Shown here in pieces: positions 23,986-40,880 of a stretch of DNA of 64,000 nt. Position 1 is the stretch's first letter, and every line of letters starts with the position of its first letter. The DNA comes from Oreohelix idahoensis. Its lineage: Eukaryota > Mollusca > Gastropoda > Stylommatophora > Oreohelicidae. Position numbers and translations under genes: made by a program. The stretch lies in contig JAMPIV010011340.1 of assembly GCA_024509875.1 (NCBI GenBank), positions 82,866 to 146,865 of the forward strand. Direction: 5' to 3'. A model generated the notes under the pieces. That model saw nothing but the letters and a program-made list of their open reading frames with translations. It had not been told where the DNA came from and searched no databases.

Positions 23986-26236
23986 GCAGTGGAACAGTAA
24001 ATGAGAATGGGGACAAATTAATAAGCTTCTGCAGTATTAACAACCTGGTCATTGGAGGAACACTTTTTCAACACAAAGAAGTGCACAAGTTAACATGGGA
24101 ATCACCAAACGGACGAGACAAAAACCAGATAGATCACATAATGATCAATGGCAGATGGAGACATGCACTACAAGACGTGAAAGTAAGAAGAGGCGCAGAT
24201 GTGGGAAGTGATCATCGCCTAGCAGTAGCAAGACTGAAGGTGAAACTCAGAGCTGCTGGACCAGTTGCAGTCAAACAGAAAAGATATAACATCACGAAAC
24301 TTAAGGACCCCCTCACCAGAAAAGCGTTATGGTCGACGTAAAGAGACGATATCTGATTACCAAAAGCCAGGAAAGAACAGAGACCGACGATGTGGACCAG
24401 AAATTCAACACCATCTCAACAATATACAAAGAAAGCAGCAAGTCATGCTTGGGATTCCAGGAAAGAAAAAGCCAAGACTGGATAACACCAGAAACGCTAA
24501 ACACCATAGTGAAGAGAAAGGAAATGAAAAGAAAGAAAACAGAAGCTAAGTCTCCCAGGTTAAAGGCAATATATAGTGAACAGTACAGTCAGCTGGACAA
24601 GGAAGTAAAACGTCAAACCCGTGCTGACAAAAGGACATTTCTGGATGACCTTGCAAGACAGGCAGAAGAGGCAGCACTGAGAAATGAACAAAGCACAGTT
24701 TATAAAATAACTAAAGCTATCAGTGGAAAACGAGGTACAAACAACATAACGTTAGTAAGAGACAAGCAAGGAAATCTCATCACCACAGCACAGGGGCAGG
24801 AAACAAGATGGGCAGAGCACTTCAGAGAAACACTGAATAAGGAACCACCAGAGACTCAGCTGAATGTTCCTGAGGCTGAAAGTGACTTAGACGTAAATAC
24901 AGACATTCCACGAAAAGAAGAAATTATCACAGCTATCAAAGGGCTAAAAAATGGAAAAGCGCCTGGTCACGACAATCTGAATGCTGAGCTATTCAAGACA
25001 GACCCTGAACTAGCAGCAGAACTATTAGAACCACTATTTGCACAAGTCTGGGAAACTGAGACAACACCAACAGAGTAGAGTAAAGGAATAATTGTTAAAT
25101 TGCCCAAGAAGGGCGACCTTGCAGACTGCAACAACTGGAGAGGAATTACCCTCCTCTCAGTTCCCAGCAAAATACTAGGCAGGATAATCATCCAGAGAAT
25201 TTCAAAAGCAGTTGACCATAAACTGAGGAAAGAACAAGCGGGCTTCAGAAAGAGCAGAAGATGTGCAGATCATATATTTACCCTCAGGAACATTATAGAG
25301 CAGTGCTCAGAATGGCAGAGACAGCTGTACATTGTTGATTTCGAAAAGGCTTTTGACAGCATACACAGGGACAGCCTATGGAAAATTCTGAGGGCTTATG
25401 GAATTCCCAGCCGCATTGTTTCCATTATAAAAAGCCTCTATTCTAACTTTACGTGCAGTGTTGGATCGAGTAATGTAACTTTCGAAGTGAAAACAGGAGT
25501 AAGACAGGGATGCCCCTTATCAACAACATTATTTTTGACAGTCATAGATTGGGTGATGCGCCAGACAACAGAGGGCAGTCCAAGAGGTATTAGATGGACA
25601 ACGTTTTCTACACTGGAAGATTTGGAATATGCAGATGACATTGCACTGCTCGCGCATTCACACCAACACATTGAAGACAAAACCGATAGACTGAATAAGT
25701 ATGGCCAGCAGGTTGGCCTGAACATCAATTTGAAGAAGACAGAGGTCATGACACTAAATGTGGGCAATCCTGAGCCAGTAACAGTAAGGAACCAGAAGTT
25801 AGAACAGACAGACACATTTACTTACCTAGGAAGCATAGTAACACCTGACGGCGGAACAAGCAAGGACATTAACAACAGAATGAATAAAGCGAGAACAGTC
25901 TTTGCTGTTCTCAACAACATTTGGAAGTCTTCCCAATACAGCACAAACACCAAATTAAGACTGTATGAGAGCTGTGTACTTTCTGTGCTTCTCTATGGTG
26001 CGGAATGTTGGAGAGTAACAGAGAAGGAAATGTCGAAACTGTCCTCCTTCCACACAATCTGCCTAAGGAAAATTCTCCGAATCTTTTGGCCAAACACCAT
26101 CAGCAACCAAGAACTACTTATTCGGAGTAACCAGAAGGACATGCACACCATCATAGCTGGCAGACGCTGGAGTTGGGTTGGCCATGTCCTCAGAAGGGAC
26201 CCTGATACCATCACAAGAACAGCTATGCTATGGACC
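23986..26236 (+). pseudogene. LINE family 1, copy b: endonuclease end plus RT
   Basis: Begins in the C-terminal part of the APE endonuclease (NQIDHIMINGRWRHAL, then the catalytic GSDHRLAV near 24208-24232). The linker and the RT follow: NWRGITLLSVPSKILGR, FEKAFDSIHRDSLWK, GVRQGCPLSTTLF and the YADD catalytic box at 25628-25639. Frame breaks are a shift near 24335, a TAG at 25075-25077, and a six-base loss in the YINFVDF block near 25330. The element is cut after LWT at 26236 by LTR element G1 and resumes at 34621 with [11 protein letters not shown]. Before G1 landed it was a 5'-truncated, probably dead LINE. Confidence 0.92.
26232..26236. repeat. G1 target-site duplication, left copy
   Basis: ggacc here and again at 34616-34620, immediately outside the two LTRs. 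The LINE reads through seamlessly if one copy and the LTR element are removed. Confidence 0.95.
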
Positions 26237-27318
26237 TGATGCGTGATGCCATATGATGATGGATGGTATCCGCATGTCTGGTTTTGTGTAGTGTGTAGAT
26301 GTGTTCAGTCAAAACAATGTTCATACAACAATAACAGGGCAATCCACATAGGACGTCAGTAAACTCACGACGTATAAAGTCAATGAGTCTTGAAACAGCC
26401 GTTGACGTTTTTCTTCATTATTTATTGTGGACGCCACAGTGACAAAATGGTTACGCAAATGTGTAGGCACATCAAACAGTCATTATCACAGCAACATTCA
26501 ATACAGCAATAGACGGTAGACAGCATTACAATGATGAGTCAGATGCATGTTATATTTCATAGTGCTGTAAATGTAGTCAGGTGGAAAACTCCATCCTTTT
26601 CTATAACAGCCAGGAGATAACCAGATGTATGAGATCAGTTCACTCTCCTTAGTTTGACTTCAGCAAGACAGACACGTCTGCCGAAGTATAAATAATGTCC
26701 ACAAAAATATCCTCTAGATAATAAAGGTTTTCCAAACCTAATTCATTTAACAAAGTAGCAAGTAATGGTCCTTGGTACATGCATCAACCGATGCAGTACA
26801 ATGCAGCGACATGTGAGCTGGGAAAAAACATCTCGTGGCGACGACTTTCGGAGACAGGCTATGAATCGAAATCGCTCACGACCCAAAATCGATAGAGTTA
26901 ATGAAAAAGTCAATTTACCTTGCTTTCATGAAATACACAGAAATATCACGCCTCCCGACATGTGGGAAACCACTAGAGGTATTATCTCGAATAAACGAAA
27001 TATCCATTAAGAGGACTACACATCCCTGACAGAACAAAAAATAGCGGAGATCCCCTCTTCAACGAGGCATCTCTTTCGCCATTCCAAATCGCTCACTCCA
27101 CTAGTCGTGGGCGGAAACCGATCGACCAAACAACAAGACAAGTCATGCGCAGTCCAGCGCAAAAATGACCACAGCTCAAACTTAACTGCATTCGATACCA
27201 ACGCGAGAAGACAAATGCTTACCGAGAAAAGTGACTATAAATTCCAAGCAGTTGTTGCCCTTGCGTTATAAAACAGACATTGAAACAAAACGATGTTGCG
27301 AGAATTTATCACGCAACA
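26237..27318 (-). repeat. G1 3' LTR
   Basis: Nearly identical to 33532-34615. Differences seen: two homopolymer-length changes (near 26405 and 26825) and two substitutions (near 26945 and 26970). Minus-strand ends are TGTTGCGTG at the start and GCATCA at the end. Confidence 0.95.
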
Positions 27319-27336
27319 TATCACCACCTCCTCCCG
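27319..27336 (-). promoter_or_regulatory. G1 polypurine tract
   Basis: On the minus strand cgggaggaggtggtgata directly precedes the 3' LTR. It is the expected primer site for plus-strand DNA synthesis. A homopolymer run precedes it, as in G2 and G3. Confidence 0.8.
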
Positions 27337-28072
27337 ATTAAAAAAAAAATGTGGAACATATTTTTTTTTTTTTTAATATCAAAGAGCATGCGATAAGCGG
27401 CTCAAAACGCACGAATTATGCGCTGATAATTAATTAAATTGCCAAACAATAGGCTAATTATAGAGTGTCTGGTGAGGATATACCTCAACAGAAAAATAAA
27501 TATGTCTCAAAAAATATTCACATCGGGGAGGTGTCACCAACACACATCACGTTAGCATGTAAACACAATATACGTATGCAAGTTACTATAATCATCATTA
27601 AACAGCATACTCTAATATTGTCTTTAAAAATGGATGTACAAATCTGATAGGAAAATTTAAATAGTACATTCTTTGACATGTAATGACATAAGTACATAGT
27701 AAAGTTAAACTACATGACGATCCAGGACATATGCTCTGGTATTCCGAGGGTAAGTACACAATCTAGAACTCGTAAGGTAAGTCCTCAGCTCAACAATGAC
27801 ATTCTGAGAAAGTACAAGCAATATAATGCTAATTAATAACTAATATGCTTCATAAGGTACAATACATTATTAATAATTTTGGCTGTTTAGTAAACTAACG
27901 GCCCTTATATTAACTACTCAGTCCTCCTCTATCATTTTAAAAAACGAACAGAAGAAGATGACAACAAAGCACGATAGTGTGTACATATAAAGTAAGTACA
28001 GATGTGCTAATCTATTGTAGAAATATAGGTGTGTTATAGCTCTGTAATATATAGGAATATAGGACAGAAGTA
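27337..28072 (-). other. G1 3' untranslated region
   Basis: AT-rich and noncoding between the RNase H stop and the polypurine tract; no env-like ORF. Confidence 0.7.
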
Positions 28073-30060
28073 TTAATTGGAGTCATGTGGGCATCTAGAC
28101 AAAATGTCAGCCATCACATTATCCGCACCACGGATAGCTCGTACCGTGAAGTGAAAAGGTTGAAGAGCTATAGCATATCGAGTGGATCTCGAACTCTTCA
28201 AATTCTTAGTCTGAATAGCTGTAAGAGCTTTCTGATCAGTCTCTAGAATGAAATGTGCGCCCAGGAGGAATCTTTGTAGCTTTAGAATTGACCAAACCAT
28301 CGCTAACAACTCACGGTCTAAAACCGAGTAGTTCCTCTCTGCCGCATTTAGTTTTCTAGAAATGTACATAACAGGATGCAGAGTATTTGCATATTCTTGC
28401 ATCAGTGCTGCTCCAATCCCAGTGGATGAAGCATCACTCCGAAGAACAAAAGTCCTATCAAGAGTAGGTAATCTTAAGATGGGAGGAGAAGAAAATATAT
28501 TCTTGATTTGGTCTAGTGAAGATTGGCATTCTTCAGACCAACGAACCAGATTAGGCGAACCTTTCTTCAACAATGTTGATAGAGGTGCCATGATCGAAGA
28601 TAAATTTGGAATAAATCTCCCATAAAATTGAATTAAACCTAAGAGACTCCTAACTTGTTTCTTCGTTTTAGGAACAGAGATGTTCAGTATTTTGGAAGTA
28701 TTGTGGTCTTCTGTCTTCAAGAGACCATGACCAACACGATGACCCAGGAAAGAGATTTCACCAAAACCAACAAAAGCTTTAGAAGGTTTTGCTGTCAAAT
28801 TATTCTCACGTAGAGTGGACAGTAAGTCATATAACCCTAAATAGTGATCTTCCCAGGTATCACTGAAGAGACAGATGTCATCTAAGTATGCGATGACATC
28901 CGAACGATGTGACAGAATTCGACGCATCATGCGAACGAAAGTGGCAGGAGCGTTCATGAGACCAAAAGGCATAACATTCCATTGAAATAGACCCCTAGGT
29001 GTAGAAAAAGCAGTAAGAGGTTTGGCATGCTCTGCTAAAGGCACTTGCCAATAACCTTTAGACAAGTCAAGTTTAGTGAAGAATCTAGAATTAGAAAGTC
29101 TAATCAGTAGATCTTCTAACAAAGGCATCGGTTCAGCGTCGAACTTTGTGACCTGATTCAATTTGCGATAATCAACGCAAATTCGTATGTTCTTATCCTT
29201 CTTCCGGACAATAACCATGGAAGAAGAATATGGTGAAGTCGATGGTTCAATTATATTTAATTGAATCATTTCATCCAATTCCTTTTCCACTTGCGACTGA
29301 AAGTGTATAGGAATAGGATACGGCCTAACCCTAATTGAATTATTGTCGGTAAGAATTATGTCATGTTCTATGACATCTGTGTGTCCAGGAATGTCAGTGA
29401 GAACATCCTGAAATGTTTGTAACATCGACGAGACTTGTCGATGTTCGTCACCAGAAAGATTAGGAGAAACAGAAACGTTTTTCCAAGATTCCGTGGAATG
29501 TAATGGAACCACTGGAAGGGGAAGGTTGACATCAGAGAAGGTAGCTTCCTCATCCTGAATGACAGACAGGGATGAATAATGACCGTGAGGTGCAGGAGCA
29601 TCATCCGTTGCCTGGAAAATAGGCAGCAAATAGTCCGGACGTTCGTGAAATTCCGAAAGCATGTTTATGTGGAAAGTTTTATGCTTTCCATCAATATCGA
29701 CCACATAGTCAACATCGGAAATCCGAGAGACTATTGCATACGGACCTTTCCATGCAATAAGAAGTCTATTTTCCCTACTGGGGAGTAGGACGAATGCTTT
29801 GTCACCTGGACAAAGTTGTCGTAGACATCTATTCTTGTTAGCAAACTGTCTTGCCTTCTCTTTAGCAATTTCTGATGAAGCAGTTGCTAGCTTACATGCC
29901 TCAATGATCTTTTGTCTAAGAGCAATGACATACTCATATGAGGATTGAGTTTCATCGCTAATATCATCGGCAGTGATGAGATCGTGTAATAAAGACATAG
30001 GGCCGCGCGGACGCGCGCCAAAGACAAGTTCGAAGGGAGAAAAATCCTGTGTGTTCATTA
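28073..30060 (-). pseudogene. G1 integrase C-terminus, RT and RNase H
   Basis: Continues pol after a one-base frameshift in an A5 run (30040-30044). It starts with the end of the integrase (FSPFELVFGARPRGP) and the GPY-type module (WKGPYAIV). Then come the RT landmarks IRICVDYRKLNQVT, LDLSKGYWQVPL and YLDDICLFS (catalytic), and RNase H with LRSDASSTGIGA and ETDQKALTA. It ends SRCPHDSN-stop. Within itself this 660-residue stretch is uninterrupted. YLDD and the GPY module are Ty3/Gypsy traits, although integrase lies upstream. Confidence 0.92.
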
Positions 30061-31415
30061 GGGACTTCTCTATAGGCAAAGAGAGCCGCGGGTAAAACCC
30101 TGTCCCAATCTTGAGGATGATCTTCAGTTATCTTACCAAGCAAAGTCTTGAGCGTTCTATTCAGACGCTCAACTAACCCATTAGACATAGGATGGTAGAT
30201 ACTACTGAGAGATCGTTCAATATGTAAGGTAGACATTACCTGTGACATAGTGTCAGATATGAGTTGAGTGCCATGGTCTGACAATATTTCTCTGGGGAAC
30301 CCCAAGCGAGAAAATATCAACCAAAGAGCATCTGCGATATCTGTAGTAGATATGCTCTTAAGAGGAATAGCCTCTGGCCAACGTGTGCACATATCGACAC
30401 ATGTAAGGATAAACTGATGTCCTCTGGCCGACTTGACCTTAAAAGGGCCAATAATATCTATGGCCATTTTCTGAAACGGCCGAATAGGAATGTCAGCAGC
30501 CTGGATAGGCGCAGCATGTCGTGGTCCTCTAGATTTGACCTCCTGACATACCTTGCATGATCGGCAGTAAATACGAATGTCCTTATTGACAAAAGGCCAA
30601 AAGAAAGCCGCAAGGACTCTCGACTTCGTACGGGAAAAACCCATATGTCCAGCACATTGCGAGTCATGAGCATGTTGTAATATTTGGACTCTCATGCTCT
30701 TGGGAACAAGAATTTGCGAATGTGCCGACGTAGTCGAATCTTGTACCATACGTACAAGTACGCCGTTTCTCATTGCAATCCAAGATTTTCTATTTGTATC
30801 CTGATTCGGATCACCTTTCTTCGCAAGAACGAAGAATTTTTTTAAAGAAGGATCTTCTTCTTGCAATTTTATGAAAGAGTCACGAGTAATTACTAAGTGA
30901 CTATCTTGGCTATCAACTTCATTATCACTATTCAGTGAAGTTTCGGGTGTTTGTAGAGCTTGTGCTCTTGTAACTACTGCATTTGTAGCTTGCATGTTAT
31001 TATCTTCCCAAGCAGCAATCTGCTGTGGGGTACACTCCCTAACTCCGTGAATACGACCAATAATAAGGTCCGCAATAGGATTAGGTAAGAGACAAGCATG
31101 CACATCTCCAGTAAAGAAAGGAGTGGCAATGCGAATTACAGCAGTAGGATATTTTTCTAGAGTGCCGCCAAATGTGTCACATTTAATAACCCTTCCTGTA
31201 GCACAAGATGGATCTACAAGCGATTGTCTAACACCAATAGTGGTGCATCCGGAATCGAAAAGTAGTGAGACCGGAGTATCATTAACAAGACCCTTATGTA
31301 GGATTAAAGAACCCCTCCCGTCATGCGCAACAGCAGCAGGAAGAGCGGGAAGTGGGTGACCACAACTCAAAGTAGTTATGGTACCCGGTTCGAATAAAGT
31401 ACTGCATTGGGGCAT
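30045..31415 (-). pseudogene. G1 protease and integrase
   Basis: Aspartic protease with active-site FDSGCTT and the later LIIGRIHG flap-side motif. The integrase follows: an HHCC zinc-binding domain (HDSQCAGH then CRSCKVC), a DDE core with D in DIIGPF, D in SDHGTQL and E in VERLNRT. The frame is lost at both ends by single-base changes: a missing base near 31407-31412, where the gag frame ends, and an extra base at 30040-30044. A Cys-x2-Cys..CGH cluster lies just before the protease, as in G2 and G3. Confidence 0.92.
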
Positions 31416-31517
31416 TTGTTTGCTCTCTCAAAGTCAAAAGCAGAACCAGTGACAGCGTCAAAGTTTTTACTATCAACACCATGATTACAGGCTCCCTCAG
31501 TTTCCTGTTGTACAGCA

Positions 31518-33006
31518 TTAGCCTGCTGATATCTCTTTTTTTTTGTGTTGAGATCTACCCCGACTATTATTACCTCTGAAGTTATCAAAGTTATTATTAT
31601 CTCTGCAGTTATTATTGTCTCTATTGTAATTGTTATCCTGGTTCGAATTCCAGTTTCCACGATTACTATCATGTTCACATTGATGCGAACATCTATTTGT
31701 TTGGTTCTGAGGTCTTCGGCAGGAATAACCTCTATTACCATATCCTCTTTTGAAATGCTTATAATTATTAGGGTGATAGTAACGTGTACTATCAGGCTGT
31801 CTCCAATTCTTCGAAGAAGAATCACCATGAAATTGATTTCCATGATTTTGACAGAAATTACCGCTACCCTTTCTATCAAAATTTTGTTGGGATCTACGAG
31901 CAAAGTTTTGACCATACGGAGCTGCCGAAGCAACTGGTAAACCTTCTTTCACCTTAGAGTTACCCATGGTTATGTGTGGGTGCGCAGTTACGTATTGGCA
32001 ACAGAAATCTTCCATTTCTTTTATTGTTTTAGGTTTACGTTCATGAAGGAAAGCAAGGAAAGACTCATTGACAGACGACATGACTTTGTCTCTAAGTATT
32101 AAGTCCATAAGTCCTTCATAAGTTTTTTCCGTCTTAGATAGTTCAACCCATCGTGAGAAAGTAATGCGTATTCTTGCAATAAACTCGGAGAATTCAACTC
32201 CATTTTCAGGTAACATGTTTTTAAATTGTAGACGATAGCCGTCTTCGTTAAGCTGATATTTCTTTAACAAAGCGGCCCTGACAACCTCATAATTGCTCTT
32301 GTCAGGTTCATCCACCATATTTAATATACTTAGAGCTTTACCTGTCAGTATCCCTGATAACTGATAAACATATTTTGCTTTGTCTATGTTATGAGCTGTA
32401 CATGCTTGTTCAAATCTGTCCAGATAGAACATTATGTCATCACTGGAAGGACTAAATGTTGGTAACTTAATCTTAAAAGTATCATTATTAGCCTTACCAG
32501 AAGATGAACCCTTGTTTGAATCATTACCATTACTCATGCTTGTCAATTTCAATTTTTCCAGCTCTAAAGCTAAGACCTTTTCTTCATGTTCCATTTTTGC
32601 TTTCTCTTTCCTCTCATCAGACTCTCTCTGTAATCTTCTTTCCTCAGCCTGAGCCTCTTTTTGAAGTCTTTCATTTTCAGCTTCTTTTTCAAGTCTTTTA
32701 TTTTCAGCCTCTTTTTCAAGTCTTTTATTCTCAGCCTCTTTTTTCAAGTCTTTTATTCTCAGCCTCTTTTTCAAGTCTTTTATTCTCAGCTTCTAGCTGT
32801 AGCTGGAGTTTTCTTTCCTCAGCTTCTGATTCCCTTTTTTGTTTTTCCATTTCCATTTGGAATCTTTTTTCATCCACCTGCATCTGCAGTTTCTTTTGTT
32901 CAGCTTCCATTGCTTTATCATATCGAGCAGTTGCAAATTCTTCTAACTTATCACCAGTCTTGCCAAGCAATTTACCCTGCTCAATAAAGTGCTCAAATGT
33001 AGACAT
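31518..33006 (-). pseudogene. G1 Gag
   Basis: Starts at the conserved MSTFEHF ATG (33006). A long Lys/Glu-rich coiled coil (QKKLQMQVDEKRFQ, then repeated ENKRLEKEA) leads to a capsid-like domain (FYLDRFEQAC, YQLNEDGYRL, VEFSEFIARI, YCCQYVTAH-like block). A basic Asn/Arg/Gly-rich tail (SRGRSQHKKK) follows, probably for RNA binding. No CCHC knuckle is visible. Frame breaks fall in a T6 run (32739-32744) and a T9 run (31536-31544), both single-base. Confidence 0.88.
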
Positions 33007-33531
33007 GTTGTCTAACATATGAGTCCAAAACCTGAAATAATTAACTAATTTATTTCAAACCTAAGTGTAACAAGTCTTAATTAAACACTTGTATATTCAA
33101 TTCACCTTATATTATCCCAGTCTCTGTGGGAAACAAGTCTCCAGTCAAAGAACTTGTATATGAAATATCAGCACTCAATTCTTGATCATAAGTGCACTTC
33201 TCATTCAATAGTGCACGACACTATTCATCATTCATTTATCATCAGTGTAGTAGTAACAGTGCATTAGCATAGCCCATTAACTAATTACTATAACTGTAAA
33301 CAATGACTATGTAAACACATGCAGAATGTAAACATTGAAAATGTAAACAATACAAACAATGTAAACAATAACAATGTAAACAATAACAAAGATCAGCAAC
33401 AATACAAAAACTTTCGCAGAAATCAACTAAAAATAAAGCAGAAATTAATGAAATATCACAAAAAATGTGACGATATCTGCGCTATAATTAAACAAAATAC
33501 ATGACACCACAGTGTATAAACTGGCACCAAA
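33007..33531 (-). other. G1 leader with PBS and aatgtaaacaata repeats
   Basis: The untranslated leader carries short aatgtaaacaataacaa repeats (33311-33400) like those in the G3 leader. A possible 3' splice site, taattatttcag (minus strand, near 33033-33045), lies about 28 nt before the gag ATG. Confidence 0.6.
33512..33529 (-). promoter_or_regulatory. G1 primer-binding site
   Basis: TGGTGCCAGTTTATACAC on the minus strand starts two bases inside the 5' LTR. The TGG pairs with a tRNA CCA end. The tRNA species is not identified. Confidence 0.6.
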
Positions 33532-34615
33532 TGATGCGTGATGCCATATGATGATGGATGGTATCCGCATGTCTGGTTTTGTGTAGTGTGTAGATGTGTT
33601 CAGTCAAAACAATGTTCATACAACAATAACAGGGCAATCCACATAGGACGTCAGTAAACTCACGACGTATAAAGTCAATGAGTCTTGAAACAGCCGTTGA
33701 CGTTTTTTCTTCATTATTTATTGTGGACGCCACAGTGACAAAATGGTTACGCAAATGTGTAGGCACATCAAACAGTCATTATCACAGCAACATTCAATAC
33801 AGCAATAGACGGTAGACAGCATTACAATGATGAGTCAGATGCATGTTATATTTCATAGTGCTGTAAATGTAGTCAGGTGGAAAACTCCATCCTTTTCTAT
33901 AACAGCCAGGAGATAACCAGATGTATGAGATCAGTTCACTCTCCTTAGTTTGACTTCAGCAAGACAGACACGTCTGCCGAAGTATAAATAATGTCCACAA
34001 AAATATCCTCTAGATAATAAAGGTTTTCCAAACCTAATTCATTTAACAAAGTAGCAAGTAATGGTCCTTGGTACATGCATCAACCGATGCAGTACAATGC
34101 AGCGACATGTGAGCTGGGAAAAAAACATCTCGTGGCGACGACTTTCGGAGACAGGCTATGAATCGAAATCGCTCACGACCCAAAATCGATAGAGTTAATG
34201 AAAAAGTCAATTTACCTTGCTTTCATGAAATACACAGAAAGATCACGCCTCCCGACATGTGGGAAAACACTAGAGGTATTATCTCGAATAAACGAAATAT
34301 CCATTAAGAGGACTACACATCCCTGACAGAACAAAAAATAGCGGAGATCCCCTCTTCAACGAGGCATCTCTTTCGCCATTCCAAATCGCTCACTCCACTA
34401 GTCGTGGGCGGAAACCGATCGACCAAACAACAAGACAAGTCATGCGCAGTCCAGCGCAAAAATGACCACAGCTCAAACTTAACTGCATTCGATACCAACG
34501 CGAGAAGACAAATGCTTACCGAGAAAAGTGACTATAAATTCCAAGCAGTTGTTGCCCTTGCGTTATAAAACAGACATTGAAACAAAACGATGTTGCGAGA
34601 ATTTATCACGCAACA
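33532..34615 (-). repeat. G1 5' LTR
   Basis: Partner of 26237-27318. It holds the element promoter; no clear TATA was assigned. Confidence 0.95.
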
Positions 34616-34745
34616 GGACCCCCGAGGGAAAGCGAAAGAGAGGCCGACCAAAAACAACTTGGCGGAGAACTGTGGAAGCTGAGATGCAAAGAATGAACCA
34701 CAGTTGGGGCACTGTACGAAGGATGGCCGCCGACCGAGCAAAGTG

Positions 34746-34748
<3 letters not shown>
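34616..34748 (+). pseudogene. LINE 1b, remainder after G1
   Basis: The first five bases are the second GGACC copy. The LINE then continues with [17 protein letters not shown] and [16 protein letters not shown], the RT C-terminus, before running into (TA)n at 34749. The last codons and 3' tail are missing. Confidence 0.9.

Positions 34749-34785
<37 letters not shown>
34749..34785. repeat. (TA)n microsatellite
   Basis: Short TA tract between LINE 1b and LINE 1c. Confidence 0.95.
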
Positions 34786-34787
<2 letters not shown>

Positions 34788-34880
34788 TCTTCTTCTTCTT
34801 TGATCCATAACCGCCAACCGTCAAAGCAGTCAGCGGCCATCACGCCTGGTGGCGTCTTGTAGGGCAGCAACAAATTGATT
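34786..34880 (-). mobile_element. LINE family 1, copy c: last ~95 bp only
   Basis: Matches the 3' terminus of copy d (35007-35095) base for base, including the (CTT)n edge and the ATCAAAGAAG end on the minus strand. Extreme 5' truncation; flanked by (TA)n on both sides. Confidence 0.88.
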
Positions 34881-39078
<4,198 letters not shown>

Positions 39079-40653
39079 CACGTTTATGTTGGTCTCCTCC
39101 TGATTGTATGAATGTACATACACGTTTATGTTGGTCTCCTCCTGATTGTATGAATGTACATACACGTTTATGTTGGTCTCCGCCTGATTGTATGAATGTA
39201 CATACACGTTTATGTTGGTCTCCTCCTGATTGTATGAATGTACATACACGTTTATGTTGGTCTCCTCCTGATTGTATGAATGTACATACACGTTTATGTT
39301 GGTCTCCGCCTGATTGTATGAATGTACATACACGTTTATGTTGGTCTCCGACTACACGTTTATGTTGGTCTCCGCCTGATTGTATGAATGTACATACACG
39401 TTTATGTTGGTCTCCTCCTGATTGTATGAATGTACATACACGTTTATGTTGGTCTCCGCCTGATTGTATGAATGTACATACACGTTTATGTTGGTCTCCG
39501 CCTGATTGTATGAATGTACATACACGTTTATGTTGGTCTCCGCCTGATTGTATGAATGTACATACACGTTTATGTTGGTCTCCTCCTGATTGTATGAATG
39601 TACATACACGTTTATGTTGGTCTCCTCCTGATTGTATGAATGTACATACACGTTTATGTTGGTACAATGAATGTACATACACGTTTATGTTGGTCTCCGC
39701 CTGATTGTATGAATGTACATACACGTTTATGTTGGTCTCCTCCTGATTGTATGAATGTACATACACGTTTATGTTGGTCTCCTCCTGATTGTATGAATGT
39801 ACATACACGTTTATGTTGGTCTCCTCCTGATTGTATGAATGTACATACACGTTTATGTTGGTCTCCGCCTGATTGTATGAATGTACATACACGTTTATGT
39901 TGGTCTCCGCCTGATTGTATGAATGTACATACACGTTTATGTTGGTCTCCTCCTGATTGTATGAATGTACATACACGTTTATGTTGGTCTCCGCCTGATT
40001 GTATGAATGTACATACACGTTTATGTTGGTCTCCGCCTGATTGTATGAATGTACATACACGTTTATGTTGGTCTCCTCCTGATTGTATGAATGTACATAC
40101 ACGTTTATGTTGGTCTCCTCCTGATTGTATGAATGTACATACACGTTTATGTTGGTCTCCTCTGATTTGTTATGAATGTTACATACACGTTTATGTTGGT
40201 CTCCGCCTGATTGTATGAATGTACATATACGTTTATGTTGGTCTCCGCTGATTGTATTAATGTACATACACGTTTATGTTGGTCTCCCCTGATTGTATGA
40301 ATGTACATACACGTTTATGTTGGTCTCCGCCTGATTGTATGAATGTACATACACGTTTATGTTGGTCTCCGCCTGATTGTATGAATGTACAAACACGTTT
40401 ATGTTGGTCTCCGCCTGATTGTATGAATGTACATACACGTTTATGTTGGTCTCCCCCTGCTTGTATGAATGTACATACACGTTTATGTTGGTCTCCTCCT
40501 GATTGTATGAATGTACATACTGTAGTAACGTTTATGTTGGTCTCCTCCTGATTGTATGAATGTACATACACGTTTATGTTGGTCTCCTCCTGATTGTATG
40601 AATGTACATACACGTTTATGTTGGTCTCCGCCTGATTGTATGAATGTACATAC
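39079..40653. repeat. 42-bp minisatellite, about 37 units
   Basis: Tandem units of 42 bp (cacgtttatgttggtctcc, then tcctgattgtatgaatgtac and ata). The commonest variation is ctcctcc against ctccgcc. Irregular units occur near 39350, 39661, 40160, 40245, 40286, 40452 and 40517. Because 42 is a multiple of three and the unit lacks stops in three of six frames, long ORFs (14-residue repeats such as CMNVHTRLCWSPPD) appear on both strands. They are most likely incidental. No spacers, so it is not a CRISPR array. Confidence 0.97.
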
Positions 40654-40667
40654 GTTTCTTTATCTAT

Positions 40668-40880
40668 ACCCATCCTCCTTTAGCCCCCTAAGGAGTATAG
40701 ACCTTCAACAAACGCATGCTAACTCCTACTCCTGTCGCGTGCCATCAGATCAAGGTCAATTCATATATTTATCATCATCATGTTTTAATGTCTCCAGTTT
40801 TCTTCTCCATGTCTTGTCGGTCTACCTGTGCTATACTTACCTTTACCCCGGGGGTTCCATAACAAAGACTAGTAGGTAGC
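40668..40880. repeat. Dispersed repeat, copy 1
   Basis: Shares an ordered set of matches with 42862-43055: ttcaacaaa..catgct, cctgtc.cgtgccatc and attccataacaaagact-like. Nature unknown; perhaps a 3' piece of another retroelement. Confidence 0.5.

Larger units (their letters stand above)
26237..34615 (-). mobile_element. G1: complete Gmr1-like Ty3/Gypsy LTR retrotransposon
   Basis: An 8.4 kb element with two LTRs of 1082 and 1084 bp, TG..CA termini on the plus strand as written, a perfect 5-bp target-site duplication, primer-binding site, polypurine tract, and gag, protease, integrase, RT and RNase H on the minus strand. It lies inside LINE 1b. By eye the LTRs differ at only about four positions, so insertion was recent, yet the coding region has several single-base frameshifts. 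Pol order is integrase before RT, as in G2 and G3. Confidence 0.95.

Noticed and set aside
39079..40653. CRISPR-like array
   Set aside because: Head-to-tail 42-bp units with no unique spacers, in eukaryotic DNA.
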